A DNA stretch of 40,767 nt from Alphaproteobacteria bacterium (GTDB lineage Bacteria > Pseudomonadota > Alphaproteobacteria > UBA2136 > JAPPOO01): NCBI GenBank assembly GCA_028817875.1, contig JAPPOO010000007.1:1-40767 (forward strand), written 5' to 3'. A program made the translations under genes and the position numbers. This document shows positions 24,826 through 34,037 of the stretch, one piece after another (the first letter of the stretch is position 1; each line of letters starts with the position of its first letter). The notes beneath the pieces were generated by a model. The model did not search any database, was not told the DNA's origin, and saw only the letters and a list, made by a program, of their open reading frames with translations.

Positions 24826-25539
24826 CTACCTTGGAGCTCTACCGCCTCCACCACCACCTGAGCGCGATGGCCGCTGAGAGGCCTTGCGTTGCGATTGACC
24901 ACTACGCCCTTTTGATTTCTGCTGATTTCGTTGATTCTGCCCACGCATATGACTTCGGTCATTTGTACGGCTCCCACCTCTAGCATCTTGCCGCCTATCT
25001 GTATTTCTCCCTTGAGCACCATCACGACGGTTCTGCCGCCTATCTTGAACATTACCACGGCGTTCTTGGCGTCTGTCCTGCATGTTATCCCGTCTTTCAC
25101 CTCTTCTGTCTTGAGCATTTTGACGGTATTCACCACGCTTTTCTTGCCTATCTTGACGCATATCTTGTCTATGCTCTCGTCGCTCAGCACGATTTTCCTG
25201 TCTACCTTCACGTCTTTCTTTCCGCATTTCCCGCCTATCATCACGACGTTCCATACGGCCTTCCATACGTTCCTGACGGCGTTCTTGAAAATCTTCTCTT
25301 TTTTCAGCACGCTTCTCTTGTCTATCTTCACGGCGCTCCATTCGCTCTTCCCGCATCTCGTCACGATATTCCATGCGGTCTTTGTACATTTCTTGTCTCT
25401 CTGCCTGAGCCTCCTTATGCTTGGCCTGCCACTTGGCTTTCAAATCCATATGGCTTGGGTGCGTTGTCTCAAGGTCTTCAGCCATGACCGGCACAATACC
25501 AACCAGCAACAACAATACACTTGTCGTAATAATTCTCAT
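24826..25539 (-). CDS. Secreted Arg/Glu-rich low-complexity protein
   Basis: 237 aa. A 20-residue signal peptide (ITTSVLLLLVGIVPVMA) is followed by a long run of Arg, Glu, Asp, Gln and Met units such as ERREDRQEKR, RERMERREDR and DRRQERR (residues about 45-190), and a Gly/Ser/Arg-rich end with GGGGGG before RAPR. The central part is probably a charged helix; the tail is disordered and basic. Not a recognised family. It is related in character, but not clearly in sequence, to the 185-aa helix protein and the small protein inside the atp operon. Its DNA is purine-biased on this strand, which produces a long antisense reading frame that I do not accept. Confidence 0.75.
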   Translation of the reverse strand: MRIITTSVLLLLVGIVPVMAEDLETTHPSHMDLKAKWQAKHKEAQAERQEMYKDRMEYRDEMREERMERREDRQEKRAEKREDFQERRQERMEGRMERRDDRREMRKERREGRQENRAERREHRQDMRQDRQEKRGEYRQNAQDRRGERRDNMQDRRQERRGNVQDRRQNRRDGAQGRNTDRRQDARGGSRTNDRSHMRGQNQRNQQKSKGRSGQSQRKASQRPSRSGGGGGGRAPR

Positions 25540-25608
25540 GTTGAATCTTTCTTTTATTTATTCTTGTTACTTATCAGGTTATCCAAAAACACCCCTTTTG
25601 ACAAAAAA

Positions 25609-25630
25609 GAACTGCCTAATAAGGCAGTTC
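25609..25630. terminator. Terminator of the atp operon
   Basis: GAACTGCC and GGCAGTTC pair around TAATAA; on the minus strand TTTTTT follows. It lies about 30 bases after atpC. Confidence 0.9.
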
Positions 25631-25661
25631 CTAAATTTTTTACATTTAAAAAAATAATCTT

Positions 25662-25919
25662 CTAAAGCTCTGAAGCCTTTTCAGCCAATACCGTAACACT
25701 CGTAGGTGTAATTTCCATAAATCCACCGGAAACATCATACGTCGTTTCTTGGCCTTCTTCATCCCGTATCATAACAGTACCTGTCTCTTTCAAGGTCGCA
25801 ATCAACGGCATATGGCCGGGCAATACCCCTAAATCCCCTTGGCTCCCCGGAGCATGAACATAAGCAATTCCCTCTTGGCTGGTAAACAGCTTTTCAGGTG
25901 TAACAAGTTCAAATTTCAT
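25662..25919 (-). CDS. atpC: F1-ATPase epsilon subunit lacking the C-terminal hairpin
   Basis: Central-stalk subunit of ATP synthase. The beta-sandwich domain is complete: FELVTPEKLFTS, GDLGVLPGHMPLIA, and VSGGFMEITPTSVTVLAE. The protein stops at 85 aa, without the two C-terminal helices (about 45-50 residues) that in longer family members inhibit ATP hydrolysis. The frame ends in a normal stop 31 bases before the operon terminator's stem, so this looks like a true short form. It is separated from atpD by an inserted secreted-protein gene. Confidence 0.93.
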   Translation of the reverse strand: MKFELVTPEKLFTSQEGIAYVHAPGSQGDLGVLPGHMPLIATLKETGTVMIRDEEGQETTYDVSGGFMEITPTSVTVLAEKASEL

Positions 25920-25923
25920 ATCA

Positions 25924-26232
25924 CTATCTCTCCTTGCGGCGTTGCTCTAATCTTCTTTGTGCCTCGGCGCGTATTTCCTGCTGTCGCATTTCACGCAATT
26001 TCTGCTGAGACGCATACGGCAAGTCATGCCAATTTTGGTGAACATCACTTTCTTGCACACGCTCCTTATGGTGACGCTTTTCCAGCGTTTTCCGTTCAAA
26101 ATCAGTCAACGCTTCCCAGTGTTCACGCATACGTTCTCGTAGGGATTGTTTGGATTCAGCACTCGTCTCAGCGTATCCATACCCTAACGGTAATAAAGCA
26201 AGCATCCCTATAAGAGCCACTTGCTTTACCAT
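25924..26232 (-). CDS. Small secreted charged protein inside the atp operon
   Basis: 102 aa. The ATG at 26232 is chosen because it gives a clear signal peptide (QVALIGMLALLPLGYGYA); a longer frame only runs back into atpD. The mature part is helical and charged: REHWEALTDFERKTLEKR, WHDLPYASQQKLREM, then EAQRRLEQRRKER. The W..L....+..L spacing resembles DUF3106-type periplasmic proteins (tentative). It begins four bases after the atpD stop and ends four bases before atpC, so it must be co-transcribed and probably translationally coupled. It is similar in type to the charged secreted proteins downstream of atpC. Confidence 0.75.
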   Translation of the reverse strand: MVKQVALIGMLALLPLGYGYAETSAESKQSLRERMREHWEALTDFERKTLEKRHHKERVQESDVHQNWHDLPYASQQKLREMRQQEIRAEAQRRLEQRRKER

Positions 26233-26236
26233 ATTC

Positions 26237-27667
<1,431 letters not shown>

Positions 27668-27718
27668 TTACTTCTTCTCCTTTAATTCCTACGTAACTTT
27701 TTTATATCTCTATTTCGT

Positions 27719-28579
27719 CTACAGTGCTTCTGCACCACTGATAATCTCAATCAATTCTTTAGTAATTGCCGCCTGACGGGAACGGTTGTATTCCAACGTC
27801 AAGTTCTGAATCATCTCGCCCGCGTTACGAGTTGCATTGTCCATCGCTGTCATCCGCGCTGCCTGTTCAGAAGCCGCAGAGTTCAACATCGCGTTCAACA
27901 CTTGCGTCTTTACATTCTTTGGCAACAACGTTTCCAAAATCTCACCTTCACTTGGCTCGTACTCAAATGTACTTGTGCTGGCTAACTGTTCCTCAGAAGG
28001 CGCAAACGGTACAAGTTGTTGGCTGCGCGGTAGCTGCGTCAACATAGAAACACACTCCATAAAGAGGATATGAACTTCATCACATGCGCCTGCTTCAAAA
28101 TCTGTCAAAGCTTCTAACGCAATCTCTTCTGCCAATTCAAAACCGATGTCTTTACTCACATCTGTCCGTTCACCCACAAGCAAGTCACGATGCGTAATCC
28201 GTACAGAATCCCGCGCTTTCCGCCCAACAGCAAAAACTTCAACTTTTTTGCCGTTAGCAAGGTGTTTTTCAATCTCAGTCACTGTCCCACGGTGCAAGTT
28301 AGCGTTAAACCCGCCACACAAACCACGGTCAGCACCCAACACAATCAAACGAACCGTCTTCACTTCGTCTCTTCCAGTCAGAAGAAGTGGCCCACTAGAC
28401 GTTGCAGCAGCTAAGTTACCCAAAACATTATTCAAACGTTGAGCATAGGGCTGTGCTGCTTCACAAGCGTTACGCGCTCGCCGCACTTTGGCCGCAGCCA
28501 CCATTTTCATGGTTTTTGTAATTTGCTGCGTATTTTTTACGGAGCGAATCCGTGCACGCAGATCCTTTAAAGAAGGCAT
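27719..28579 (-). CDS. atpG: F1-ATPase gamma subunit
   Basis: Central rotor shaft. Starts PSLKDLRARIRSVKNTQQIT (conserved N-terminal helix), contains the GADRGLCGGFN signature, and ends with the C-terminal helix MTAMDNATRNAGEMIQNLT and NRSRQAAITKELIEIISGA-like sequence. It is 286 aa. It lies 13 bases after atpA and 51 before atpD. Confidence 0.97.
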   Translation of the reverse strand: MPSLKDLRARIRSVKNTQQITKTMKMVAAAKVRRARNACEAAQPYAQRLNNVLGNLAAATSSGPLLLTGRDEVKTVRLIVLGADRGLCGGFNANLHRGTVTEIEKHLANGKKVEVFAVGRKARDSVRITHRDLLVGERTDVSKDIGFELAEEIALEALTDFEAGACDEVHILFMECVSMLTQLPRSQQLVPFAPSEEQLASTSTFEYEPSEGEILETLLPKNVKTQVLNAMLNSAASEQAARMTAMDNATRNAGEMIQNLTLEYNRSRQAAITKELIEIISGAEAL

Positions 28580-28592
28580 TTACCGTTTTCTC

Positions 28593-30221
28593 CTATGCAG
28601 CTTTCTTCGCTTTTTTAGTGTTCTTCTTGGATTGCTTTTTGCTCTTTTCAGGCGCAGAAACACCTCCCACTTTTACACGTTGAACTTCAGCATTTGGGTC
28701 AAAACTATTTACTGCATTCTCAACAGCTTGTTTCAGTTCTGTTTCCAACTCTTCTGTCAAAGCTTTCTCGGCCTCAATGCCTTCCAACAAATCTGCATGA
28801 GCTGTTTCCAACAAACCACGGAAGTGGTCAGCAAATTTTACAACATCCTTTGGTTGAACATTATCTAGGTAACCCTTTGTACCTGCATAAATTTGTGCAA
28901 TCTGTAACGCAACTGGTAATGGGTCATATTGGCCTTGTTTCAAAAGCTCGGTCAAACGCTCACCACGTGATAATAATTGTTGTGTAGACGCATCCAAGTC
29001 AGACGCAAATTGGCTAAACGCAGCCATCTCACGGTACTGAGCCAAGTCCAAACGCAATGTTCCAGCAATTTTCTTCATCGCCTTAATCTGAGCAGAACCA
29101 CCCACCCGAGAAACAGACAAACCAACGTTAATCGCAGGACGCACACCAGCGTAGAAAAGTTCAGATTCTAAGAAAATCTGACCATCTGTAATAGAAATCA
29201 CGTTCGTCGGGATGTACGCAGATACGTCACCCGCTTGTGTTTCAATAATTGGCAATGCTGTTAAAGAACCACCACCTTGCTCATCGGATAGCTTTGCAGC
29301 ACGCTCCAACAAACGAGAGTGTAGGTAGAACACGTCACCTGGGTAAGCTTCACGTCCTGGAGGACGACGAAGCAACAAGGACATCTGACGGTAAGCAACC
29401 GCTTGCTTGGAAAGATCATCGTAAACAATCAGTGCGTGTTGGCCGTTATCACGGAAGTATTCCCCCATTGCACACCCAACGTATGGAGCAATAAACTGCA
29501 TCGGTGCAGGGTCGGAAGCTGTCGCGGAAACAACAATCGTGTAGTCCATCGCACCAGCGTCTTCCAATTTCTTAACAACTTGCGCCACAGTTGAACGCTT
29601 CTGACCAATCGCCACATACACACAAAATACTGGCTTATCACCATCTTGCGTTGTTTTCTGGTTGATAATGGCATCCACAGCCACAGCTGTTTTACCAGTC
29701 TGACGGTCACCAATAATCAACTCACGCTGGCCACGCCCAACAGGCACCAACGCATCAATCGCTTTAATACCAGTTTGTAAAGGCTCGTGAACGGATTTAC
29801 GCTCAATAATCCCCGGTGCAATAACTTCCACACGGCCAAATTCTTTAGCTTTAATGTCACCTTTACCGTCAATTGGGTTACCTAAACCATCTACGACACG
29901 GCCCAAAAGTTCCTTACCAACAGGTACCTGAACAATTTTACCGGTACGCTTAACAGTATCGCCTTCTTTAATATCGCGGTCTTCACCAAAAATAACGCAA
30001 CCGACATTATCTTCATCCAAGTTCAAAGCCATACCTTGTACGCCACCGGGAAATTCTACCATCTCACCAGCCTGAACGTTGTCTAGTCCATAAATACAAG
30101 CAACACCATCACCTACGGTCAAAACTTCACCAACTTCCGTTGCTTGGGCTGTACTGGTTTCAAAATTCGCGAGCCGCTCTTTCAATACGCGGGAAATCTC
30201 TGCTGGTTTAATATCTACCAT
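28593..30221 (-). CDS. atpA: F1-ATPase alpha subunit with a Lys-rich C-terminal extension
   Basis: Non-catalytic nucleotide-binding subunit. Seen: N-terminal [15 protein letters not shown], Walker [25 protein letters not shown], and the signature [14 protein letters not shown]. The family normally ends near residue 510; here about 30 residues follow (a segment around [15 protein letters not shown], then [11 protein letters not shown]). The tail is Lys-rich and probably disordered, projecting from the alpha C-terminal domain. Total 542 aa. It follows atpH by 38 bases. Confidence 0.97.
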   Translation of the reverse strand: MVDIKPAEISRVLKERLANFETSTAQATEVGEVLTVGDGVACIYGLDNVQAGEMVEFPGGVQGMALNLDEDNVGCVIFGEDRDIKEGDTVKRTGKIVQVPVGKELLGRVVDGLGNPIDGKGDIKAKEFGRVEVIAPGIIERKSVHEPLQTGIKAIDALVPVGRGQRELIIGDRQTGKTAVAVDAIINQKTTQDGDKPVFCVYVAIGQKRSTVAQVVKKLEDAGAMDYTIVVSATASDPAPMQFIAPYVGCAMGEYFRDNGQHALIVYDDLSKQAVAYRQMSLLLRRPPGREAYPGDVFYLHSRLLERAAKLSDEQGGGSLTALPIIETQAGDVSAYIPTNVISITDGQIFLESELFYAGVRPAINVGLSVSRVGGSAQIKAMKKIAGTLRLDLAQYREMAAFSQFASDLDASTQQLLSRGERLTELLKQGQYDPLPVALQIAQIYAGTKGYLDNVQPKDVVKFADHFRGLLETAHADLLEGIEAEKALTEELETELKQAVENAVNSFDPNAEVQRVKVGGVSAPEKSKKQSKKNTKKAKKAA

Positions 30222-30259
30222 CTTCTTTCTTCCTTCTTTAAACTTACTTAATGGGTTTA

Positions 30260-30811
30260 TTAATTACTTAACTGGTTTTTCAAATTACTTAGCTGGTTAC
30301 GCACTGTTGCATCCCAAGCTTGAGAACCTATCTGCATCCGTACACCTGCAATCAGATCGGCATCTACTTCTTCAGCCAATTCTACTTCTTTTGCATCAAC
30401 CGCTAATTTAGTTGCAATGGCTTGAATTTCCTTACGCTGCGCACTTGTCAAAGCATTCGCCGTCGCTACTTTTACCGTTACCTTACCGGCTGCTAATGCG
30501 CTAATTTCACCAAACGCACGTACAATTTCCGGCAGAAGGCTTAACCGTCCTTCACATCCGACAAATCGAATGAATTTTGCAACAAGCTCAGGGGCTTTTG
30601 CTGTTTTTAAAATATCTTGAATCGCTTGAGTTTTATCAGCTACTGAAACCACTTTGTTTTTTAAGTAGCTAGCTAGTACAGGAGCTTCTTCCAAAGCTTT
30701 TGCCAATACCGCCATAGAAGCTTCTACATCAGCGCGCTTTTTTTGCTGCTGCGCTAGTTCAAATAAAGCTGTGGCATAACGTCGTTCTGGCCCTTTCGTC
30801 AGCACGGACAT
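30260..30811 (-). CDS. atpH: F1-ATPase delta subunit (OSCP)
   Basis: Joins F1 to the peripheral stalk. The N-terminal helix bundle begins [17 protein letters not shown] and the C-terminal part has the family's [27 protein letters not shown] (the G-V-R-M-Q core is diagnostic). It is 183 aa. The frame ends with a duplicated [11 protein letters not shown]. It is the first gene of the leftward F1 operon and diverges from hemH; GAGGGA lies upstream of the ATG. Confidence 0.93.
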   Translation of the reverse strand: MSVLTKGPERRYATALFELAQQQKKRADVEASMAVLAKALEEAPVLASYLKNKVVSVADKTQAIQDILKTAKAPELVAKFIRFVGCEGRLSLLPEIVRAFGEISALAAGKVTVKVATANALTSAQRKEIQAIATKLAVDAKEVELAEEVDADLIAGVRMQIGSQAWDATVRNQLSNLKNQLSN

Positions 30812-30927
30812 GTATCACTCGTTCCCTCGTTTGATTAATACGCGTTTTTTATAGACAATCGGTTTCTAACATACACGCCTCTTTCCATCAATACCCCTCG
30901 TTGCATTTTACCCAAGTTTTCTGCATC

Positions 30928-31962
30928 ATGGGCACCATGAGTAAAAACAATCACCCATCTACATCCTCAGCACCCAAAAAAGGCATCCTTATCGTCAACC
31001 TTGGCACACCAGAAAGCCTCAGCTATTGGGATATCCGCCGTTATCTTTCTGAATTTCTAAACGACATCCGCGTGGTAGACCTCAGCCGTTGGGTTTGGCC
31101 ACCTATTCTATATACGTTTATTTTAACGCTGCGCCCTTTCAAAACACAAAAGGCCTACGCCAAAATTTGGAACAAAGAAAAAAACGAAAGCCCTCTTAAA
31201 ACCACCACCCGCAGCCAAGCAGAAAAACTGCAAACCAAAGTAGGAAAAGAAACCGTAGTCGATTGGGCTATGCGCTACGGCCAACCAGATATCCGCAGTA
31301 AAATTCAAAATATGTGCGCCCAAGGCGTGCGAGAACTCACCATCCTGCCTCTTTACCCGCAATACGCAGGGGCCACAACAGGCAGCGTGATGGACGCCGT
31401 TGCGCGTACCATCCCAACCCTCAAATTTGTGCCGACACTCAAAACAGTCGCCCCATATTACGATGACTCCGACTACATCAACCTACTTGCCCAAAGCGTG
31501 GAAAAAAATATAAAGAAAAAACCCCCGCAAGTGCTGGTGTGTAGTTTTCATGGCCTACCTGTACGCTACTGTAAAGAAGGCGACCCCTATTACTGCCACT
31601 GCCACAAAACCGCACGGTTATTGGCAGAAAAACTTGGCTGGCATTTTGTGAATGACTGGCGCGAACAGGAAATCCCCACCGATAAACCAACACTCCTCCT
31701 CACTTTCCAATCTGTTTTTGGAAAAGAAGTTTGGCTACAACCCTACACAGATGAAACCCTCGCATTTCTCGCCCAAAAAGGCTTAAAAAACATCGCTATC
31801 ATCACCCCAGGCTTCGCGGCAGACTGCGTGGAAACGCTGGAAGAAATCGCCATTGAAGGCCGAAACACATTTATGGAAAACGGCGGCAACACCCTCACCG
31901 TTATCCCTTGCCTAAACGACAGCGATGAACACATTAAACTCCTCAAAAAACTCACAACCTAA
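30928..31962 (+). CDS. hemH: Ferrochelatase
   Basis: Inserts iron into protoporphyrin IX, the last heme step. Seen: GILIVNLGTPE at the N-terminus, ILPLYPQYAGATTGSV, VCSFHGLPVRYCKEGDPY with the catalytic His, and ITPGFAADCVETLEEI. The CHCHKTA segment is part of the family's conserved YxxxC region. The start is uncertain: ATG at 30928 (MGTMSK) or 30937, both lacking a clear binding site; the first 20 residues are outside the conserved domain. Length about 344 aa. It diverges from atpH and is followed by a bidirectional hairpin. Confidence 0.94.
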   Translation: MGTMSKNNHPSTSSAPKKGILIVNLGTPESLSYWDIRRYLSEFLNDIRVVDLSRWVWPPILYTFILTLRPFKTQKAYAKIWNKEKNESPLKTTTRSQAEKLQTKVGKETVVDWAMRYGQPDIRSKIQNMCAQGVRELTILPLYPQYAGATTGSVMDAVARTIPTLKFVPTLKTVAPYYDDSDYINLLAQSVEKNIKKKPPQVLVCSFHGLPVRYCKEGDPYYCHCHKTARLLAEKLGWHFVNDWREQEIPTDKPTLLLTFQSVFGKEVWLQPYTDETLAFLAQKGLKNIAIITPGFAADCVETLEEIAIEGRNTFMENGGNTLTVIPCLNDSDEHIKLLKKLTT

Positions 31963-31969
31963 AACCACA

Positions 31970-31998
31970 AAATGGCGCTCCTAACAGGAACGCCATTT
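31970..31998. terminator. Bidirectional terminator between hemH and the 221-aa gene
   Basis: AAATGGCG pairs with CGCCATTT, with an inner TCCT/GGA pair around AACA. Convergent genes on both sides. Confidence 0.75.
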
Positions 31999-32016
31999 CT
32001 AAAACCAAGAAAAGTA

Positions 32017-32682
32017 TTACTCTTCCTCCTGCTCTTTTTGCATACTCTCCACACTCAAACGAACAAAAGGCATAACATATATCAACAAAGCATTGCCTGA
32101 ACGGTAAACCTTCTGCTTTTTCTCATCAGATAACTTACCTGCCTCAAACTTCCCCTTACCAGCACAAATAGAGTGATAGGGAACATCCAGCAGTTCATTA
32201 CTCTTAGTAACATTCAAAAGTTCCTTAGCAACCAACCCATCGTACACATCAAAAATGTTTTCGCCACTAGCTGTTTGATAAACCAACAAGGTCACTCCAA
32301 TCGTAGAGTCTTCAAACACAAAACCTTTGTATTTTTCAGATTTAACAACCAACGCAGGAGTTGTTACACCAGTCTTTAACTTCTGACCATGCGGCACCTC
32401 AAGGGAAGAAATCCCTCCTACAACCACAACCATGTGTTTTTCCAGCAAATCACACTGGTACTCAGCAAAACTTAAATCAACAGTTTGCTCAGCTACTGGC
32501 TTACCACTGTATTTAACCGAACTTTCCTCACACCCTTCATTCAGGATTGAGCTGTTATACGTCACAGAACTGCACCGCCCACTGTAATCAGTCTCTTTGC
32601 CATAAGCAACGCCAACAAATAAAATAGCGTGAACCGCACAAAAAATAGCAATCCGACTCATCCAATATTTTGTAGTAGCCAT
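32017..32682 (-). CDS. Secreted protein of unknown family, 221 aa
   Basis: A signal peptide (ISRIAIFCAVHAILFVGVAYG-type, residues about 8-28) precedes an exported mature region. This has six cysteines and several hydrophobic strands (HMVVVVGGISSLEV, TIGVTLLVYQT, NALLIYVMPFVRLSV), suggesting a beta-rich disulfide-bonded domain, and ends in an acidic KEQEEE tail. Not recognised. AAGGATAAGG before the ATG supports the start. On the minus strand TTGACG (32748-32753) and CATTTA (32725-32730) are 17 bases apart, and an ACGGC/GCCGT inverted repeat (32736-32750) overlaps this candidate promoter like an operator. The structured RNA region lies upstream. Confidence 0.7.
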   Translation of the reverse strand: MATTKYWMSRIAIFCAVHAILFVGVAYGKETDYSGRCSSVTYNSSILNEGCEESSVKYSGKPVAEQTVDLSFAEYQCDLLEKHMVVVVGGISSLEVPHGQKLKTGVTTPALVVKSEKYKGFVFEDSTIGVTLLVYQTASGENIFDVYDGLVAKELLNVTKSNELLDVPYHSICAGKGKFEAGKLSDEKKQKVYRSGNALLIYVMPFVRLSVESMQKEQEEE

Positions 32683-32794
32683 AACCTTATCCTTCTCCCC
32701 CGCAGGGGTCTAAAAAGTGAAAACTAAATGTTTCAACGGCGTAAAGCCGTCAATAAATTTGTACGATGTATACTATTAAGAAAGCAAACCTGTC

Positions 32795-33172
32795 CAGAAA
32801 AAATCAGGCTGGTAAGGGAATTTCGAGTAGGAATATAACCTCCTCAAAACTCAACGCTGCACCAGCCCTAGCAAGTAGAAATTTTAAAAGAGTTTTTTGC
32901 TAAAATATTCAGCAAAGATTCTCGGCCACAAGAATCCCCCTTTAAGCGGAACCTCTCTAGACACAGGCCCTTCCTACTTGCGGTTATTCAAAAAGTAGCT
33001 GGGCGGCAAGAATAAGAGAACCTCCTTACATGCCGTTATATTTTGCTTCACCCCAGCAAAGAACGATTAAGTCAAAACTCTTACTGATCTCCATCAGGTA
33101 AGAAGAGTTTTGTAAGGGAAACACGCCTCCCCCTTATCGTTCAAAAATTTTCTTGTAAAAAAGAACCAGTTG
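32795..33172 (-). ncRNA. Candidate structured RNA: four consecutive hairpin domains with GGAGG-type motifs
   Basis: No coding gene is visible here. Four outer stems follow one another: GAACGAT/ATCGTTC (33061-33142), GCTGGG/CCCAGC (32998-33057), GCAAGTAG/CTACTTGC (32870-32981) and GGCTGGT/ACCAGCC (32807-32867). Inner hairpins include AAAACTCTT/AAGAGTTTT with a CTGAT-GGAG-ATCAG tip and CGGCA/TGCCG. Each domain holds a purine motif on the minus strand: GGGGGAGG, AAGGAGG, AGAGAGG or GAGGAGG (CCUCC-type on the other strand). A minus-strand promoter (33179-33207) and a T-rich run after the last stem (near 32795-32803) suggest leftward transcription. A rightward anti-Shine-Dalgarno RNA is the alternative. 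Confidence 0.5.
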
Positions 33173-33178
33173 AGGAGA

Positions 33179-33207
33179 CATATAAAAAAACACTCTCAAA
33201 CAATCAA
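33179..33207 (-). promoter_or_regulatory. Predicted promoter of the hairpin-array RNA
   Basis: On the minus strand TTGATT (33202-33207) and TATATG (33179-33184) are separated by 17 bases, placing the start near 33172 just before the first hairpin domain. Confidence 0.45.
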
Positions 33208-33223
33208 GTATACAAATCTGATC

Positions 33224-33251
33224 CTTGAACCCCCCACCATTTCTGTATAAT
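33224..33251 (+). promoter_or_regulatory. Predicted promoter of the second RNA
   Basis: A consensus TATAAT (33246-33251) follows CTTGAA (33224-33229) by 16 bases. Transcription would begin near 33258. Confidence 0.55.
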
Positions 33252-33257
33252 CTACCT

Positions 33258-33485
33258 TTTTTAAGATGAATGAAAAAAAAGGAGGAAGGTCTCGATATAA
33301 CTTTAGGTGGTGCGGAGCTGATAACTCTTAAATCCTAATTCTGCGTCTAGATTACACACCGACATAGATGTGCCTTTGGTCCAATGACCGGGGTGCAACA
33401 TTATGTCCAAGCGAAAGCTGAAAAGTGTTGTGCTGCGGGATTTAGCAGTTATCAGCCCCGGTCGCCTTTATTGGCGACCTTTTTA
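33258..33485 (+). ncRNA. Structured RNA with own promoter and terminator (6S-like architecture, unproven)
   Basis: About 228 bases between a TATAAT promoter and a perfect terminator. GGAGCTGATAACT (33314-33326) pairs with AGTTATCAGCCCC near the 3' end, and TAAATCC pairs with GGGATTTA inside it. An apical arm GACATA/TATGTC carries GGTC-CAAT-GACC, and a small AGC-GAAA-GCT hairpin lies on the 3' side of the central open region. A long closed rod with an open centre is the plan of 6S RNA, but I cannot match conserved 6S sequence. It starts with an A-rich segment containing GGAGGAAGG. A 21-codon ORF (from 33266, start MNEKKGGRSR) lacks a binding site. It could instead be a leader or attenuator for the XRE gene directly after it. 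Confidence 0.5.
33460..33485 (+). terminator. Rho-independent terminator of the second RNA
   Basis: GGTCGCC and GGCGACC pair around TTTATT, followed by five to six T. The XRE gene's ATG lies only six bases downstream. Confidence 0.92.
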
Positions 33486-33491
33486 ATAAGC

Positions 33492-33996
33492 ATGAAAAAA
33501 TCCTCTCACCCCATCGACATCCACGTTGGCAAACGCTTGAAACAGCAGCGTTTACTACAAGGCATCTCCCAAGAAAGCCTCGCTAAACAACTTGGCATCA
33601 CCTTCCAACAAATCCAAAAATACGAAAACGCCACCAACCGCATCAGCGCCAGTAAGCTGTACCAACTCTCCCAAGTCTTAGAGGTTCCCATTCAATACTT
33701 TTTCGATAACGAACTACAGCACTGAAAACATGGTATCTTAACGGTTCCCAACATCCCAAATGCGAGGAGCATTTGGTTGTTGTGGGGGCTGGGGTAGTTT
33801 ACCCCAGTAGCCATTTGCTGGCTTCGCCAGCGAACTGGCTATCAAAAAAAACTACCAAAAATCACCACAACTTTCCGAAAAACCAAGCAACATAACCACC
33901 AAAGAACTTACCCTCATCAAAAACCTCCGAGAATTAAAACCCGCCCAACAACAAGCCCTCACCAGTCTCATCAACAAATTAACATCAAAAGATTAG
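33492..33996 (+). pseudogene. XRE-family regulator broken by a palindromic insertion
   Basis: The intact part (33492-33725, 77 aa) is a helix-turn-helix domain: VGKRLKQQRLLQGISQESLAK, LGITFQQIQKYENATNRIS and LYQLSQVLEVPIQYFF (DNA-binding protein of the SinR/Cro type). It ends at a TGA. After about 85 hairpin-rich bases, another frame resumes with TTKELTLIKNLRELKPAQQQALTSLI and a stop at 33994-33996. That matches the C-terminal helix usual in alphaproteobacterial XRE regulators of about 130 aa, so the gene was probably once continuous. There is no ribosome binding site and a terminator lies directly before the ATG, which also suggests decay. The 77-aa part might still act as a minimal DNA binder. 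Confidence 0.7.
33748..33841. repeat. Palindromic element of three adjacent hairpins
   Basis: Three hairpins lie in 94 bases: CCAAATGC-GAGGA-GCATTTGG (33756-33776, extended outward by CAACA/TGTTG), CTGGGGTA-GTT-TACCCCAG (33789-33807), and GCTGGC-TTCG-CCAGC inside AGCCA/TGGCT (33809-33841). They sit between the two halves of the XRE gene and resemble REP-like or palindromic insertion elements. I did not find a second copy in this window. Confidence 0.65.
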
Positions 33997-34037
33997 CGAA
34001 ACATTCAATGTCCTTCTAAGCGAAAATTTGGGATAAA

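Noticed and set aside
24931-25665. A 244-codon plus-strand frame antisense to the Arg/Glu-rich secreted protein
   Set aside because: It is a Thr/Ile/Phe/Leu-rich shadow of a purine-biased repetitive gene; the minus-strand product has a signal peptide, and terminators flank that gene.
32795-33172. CRISPR array
   Set aside because: The repeated units are inverted stems of different sequence and unequal spacing; there are no direct repeats with regular spacers and no cas genes.
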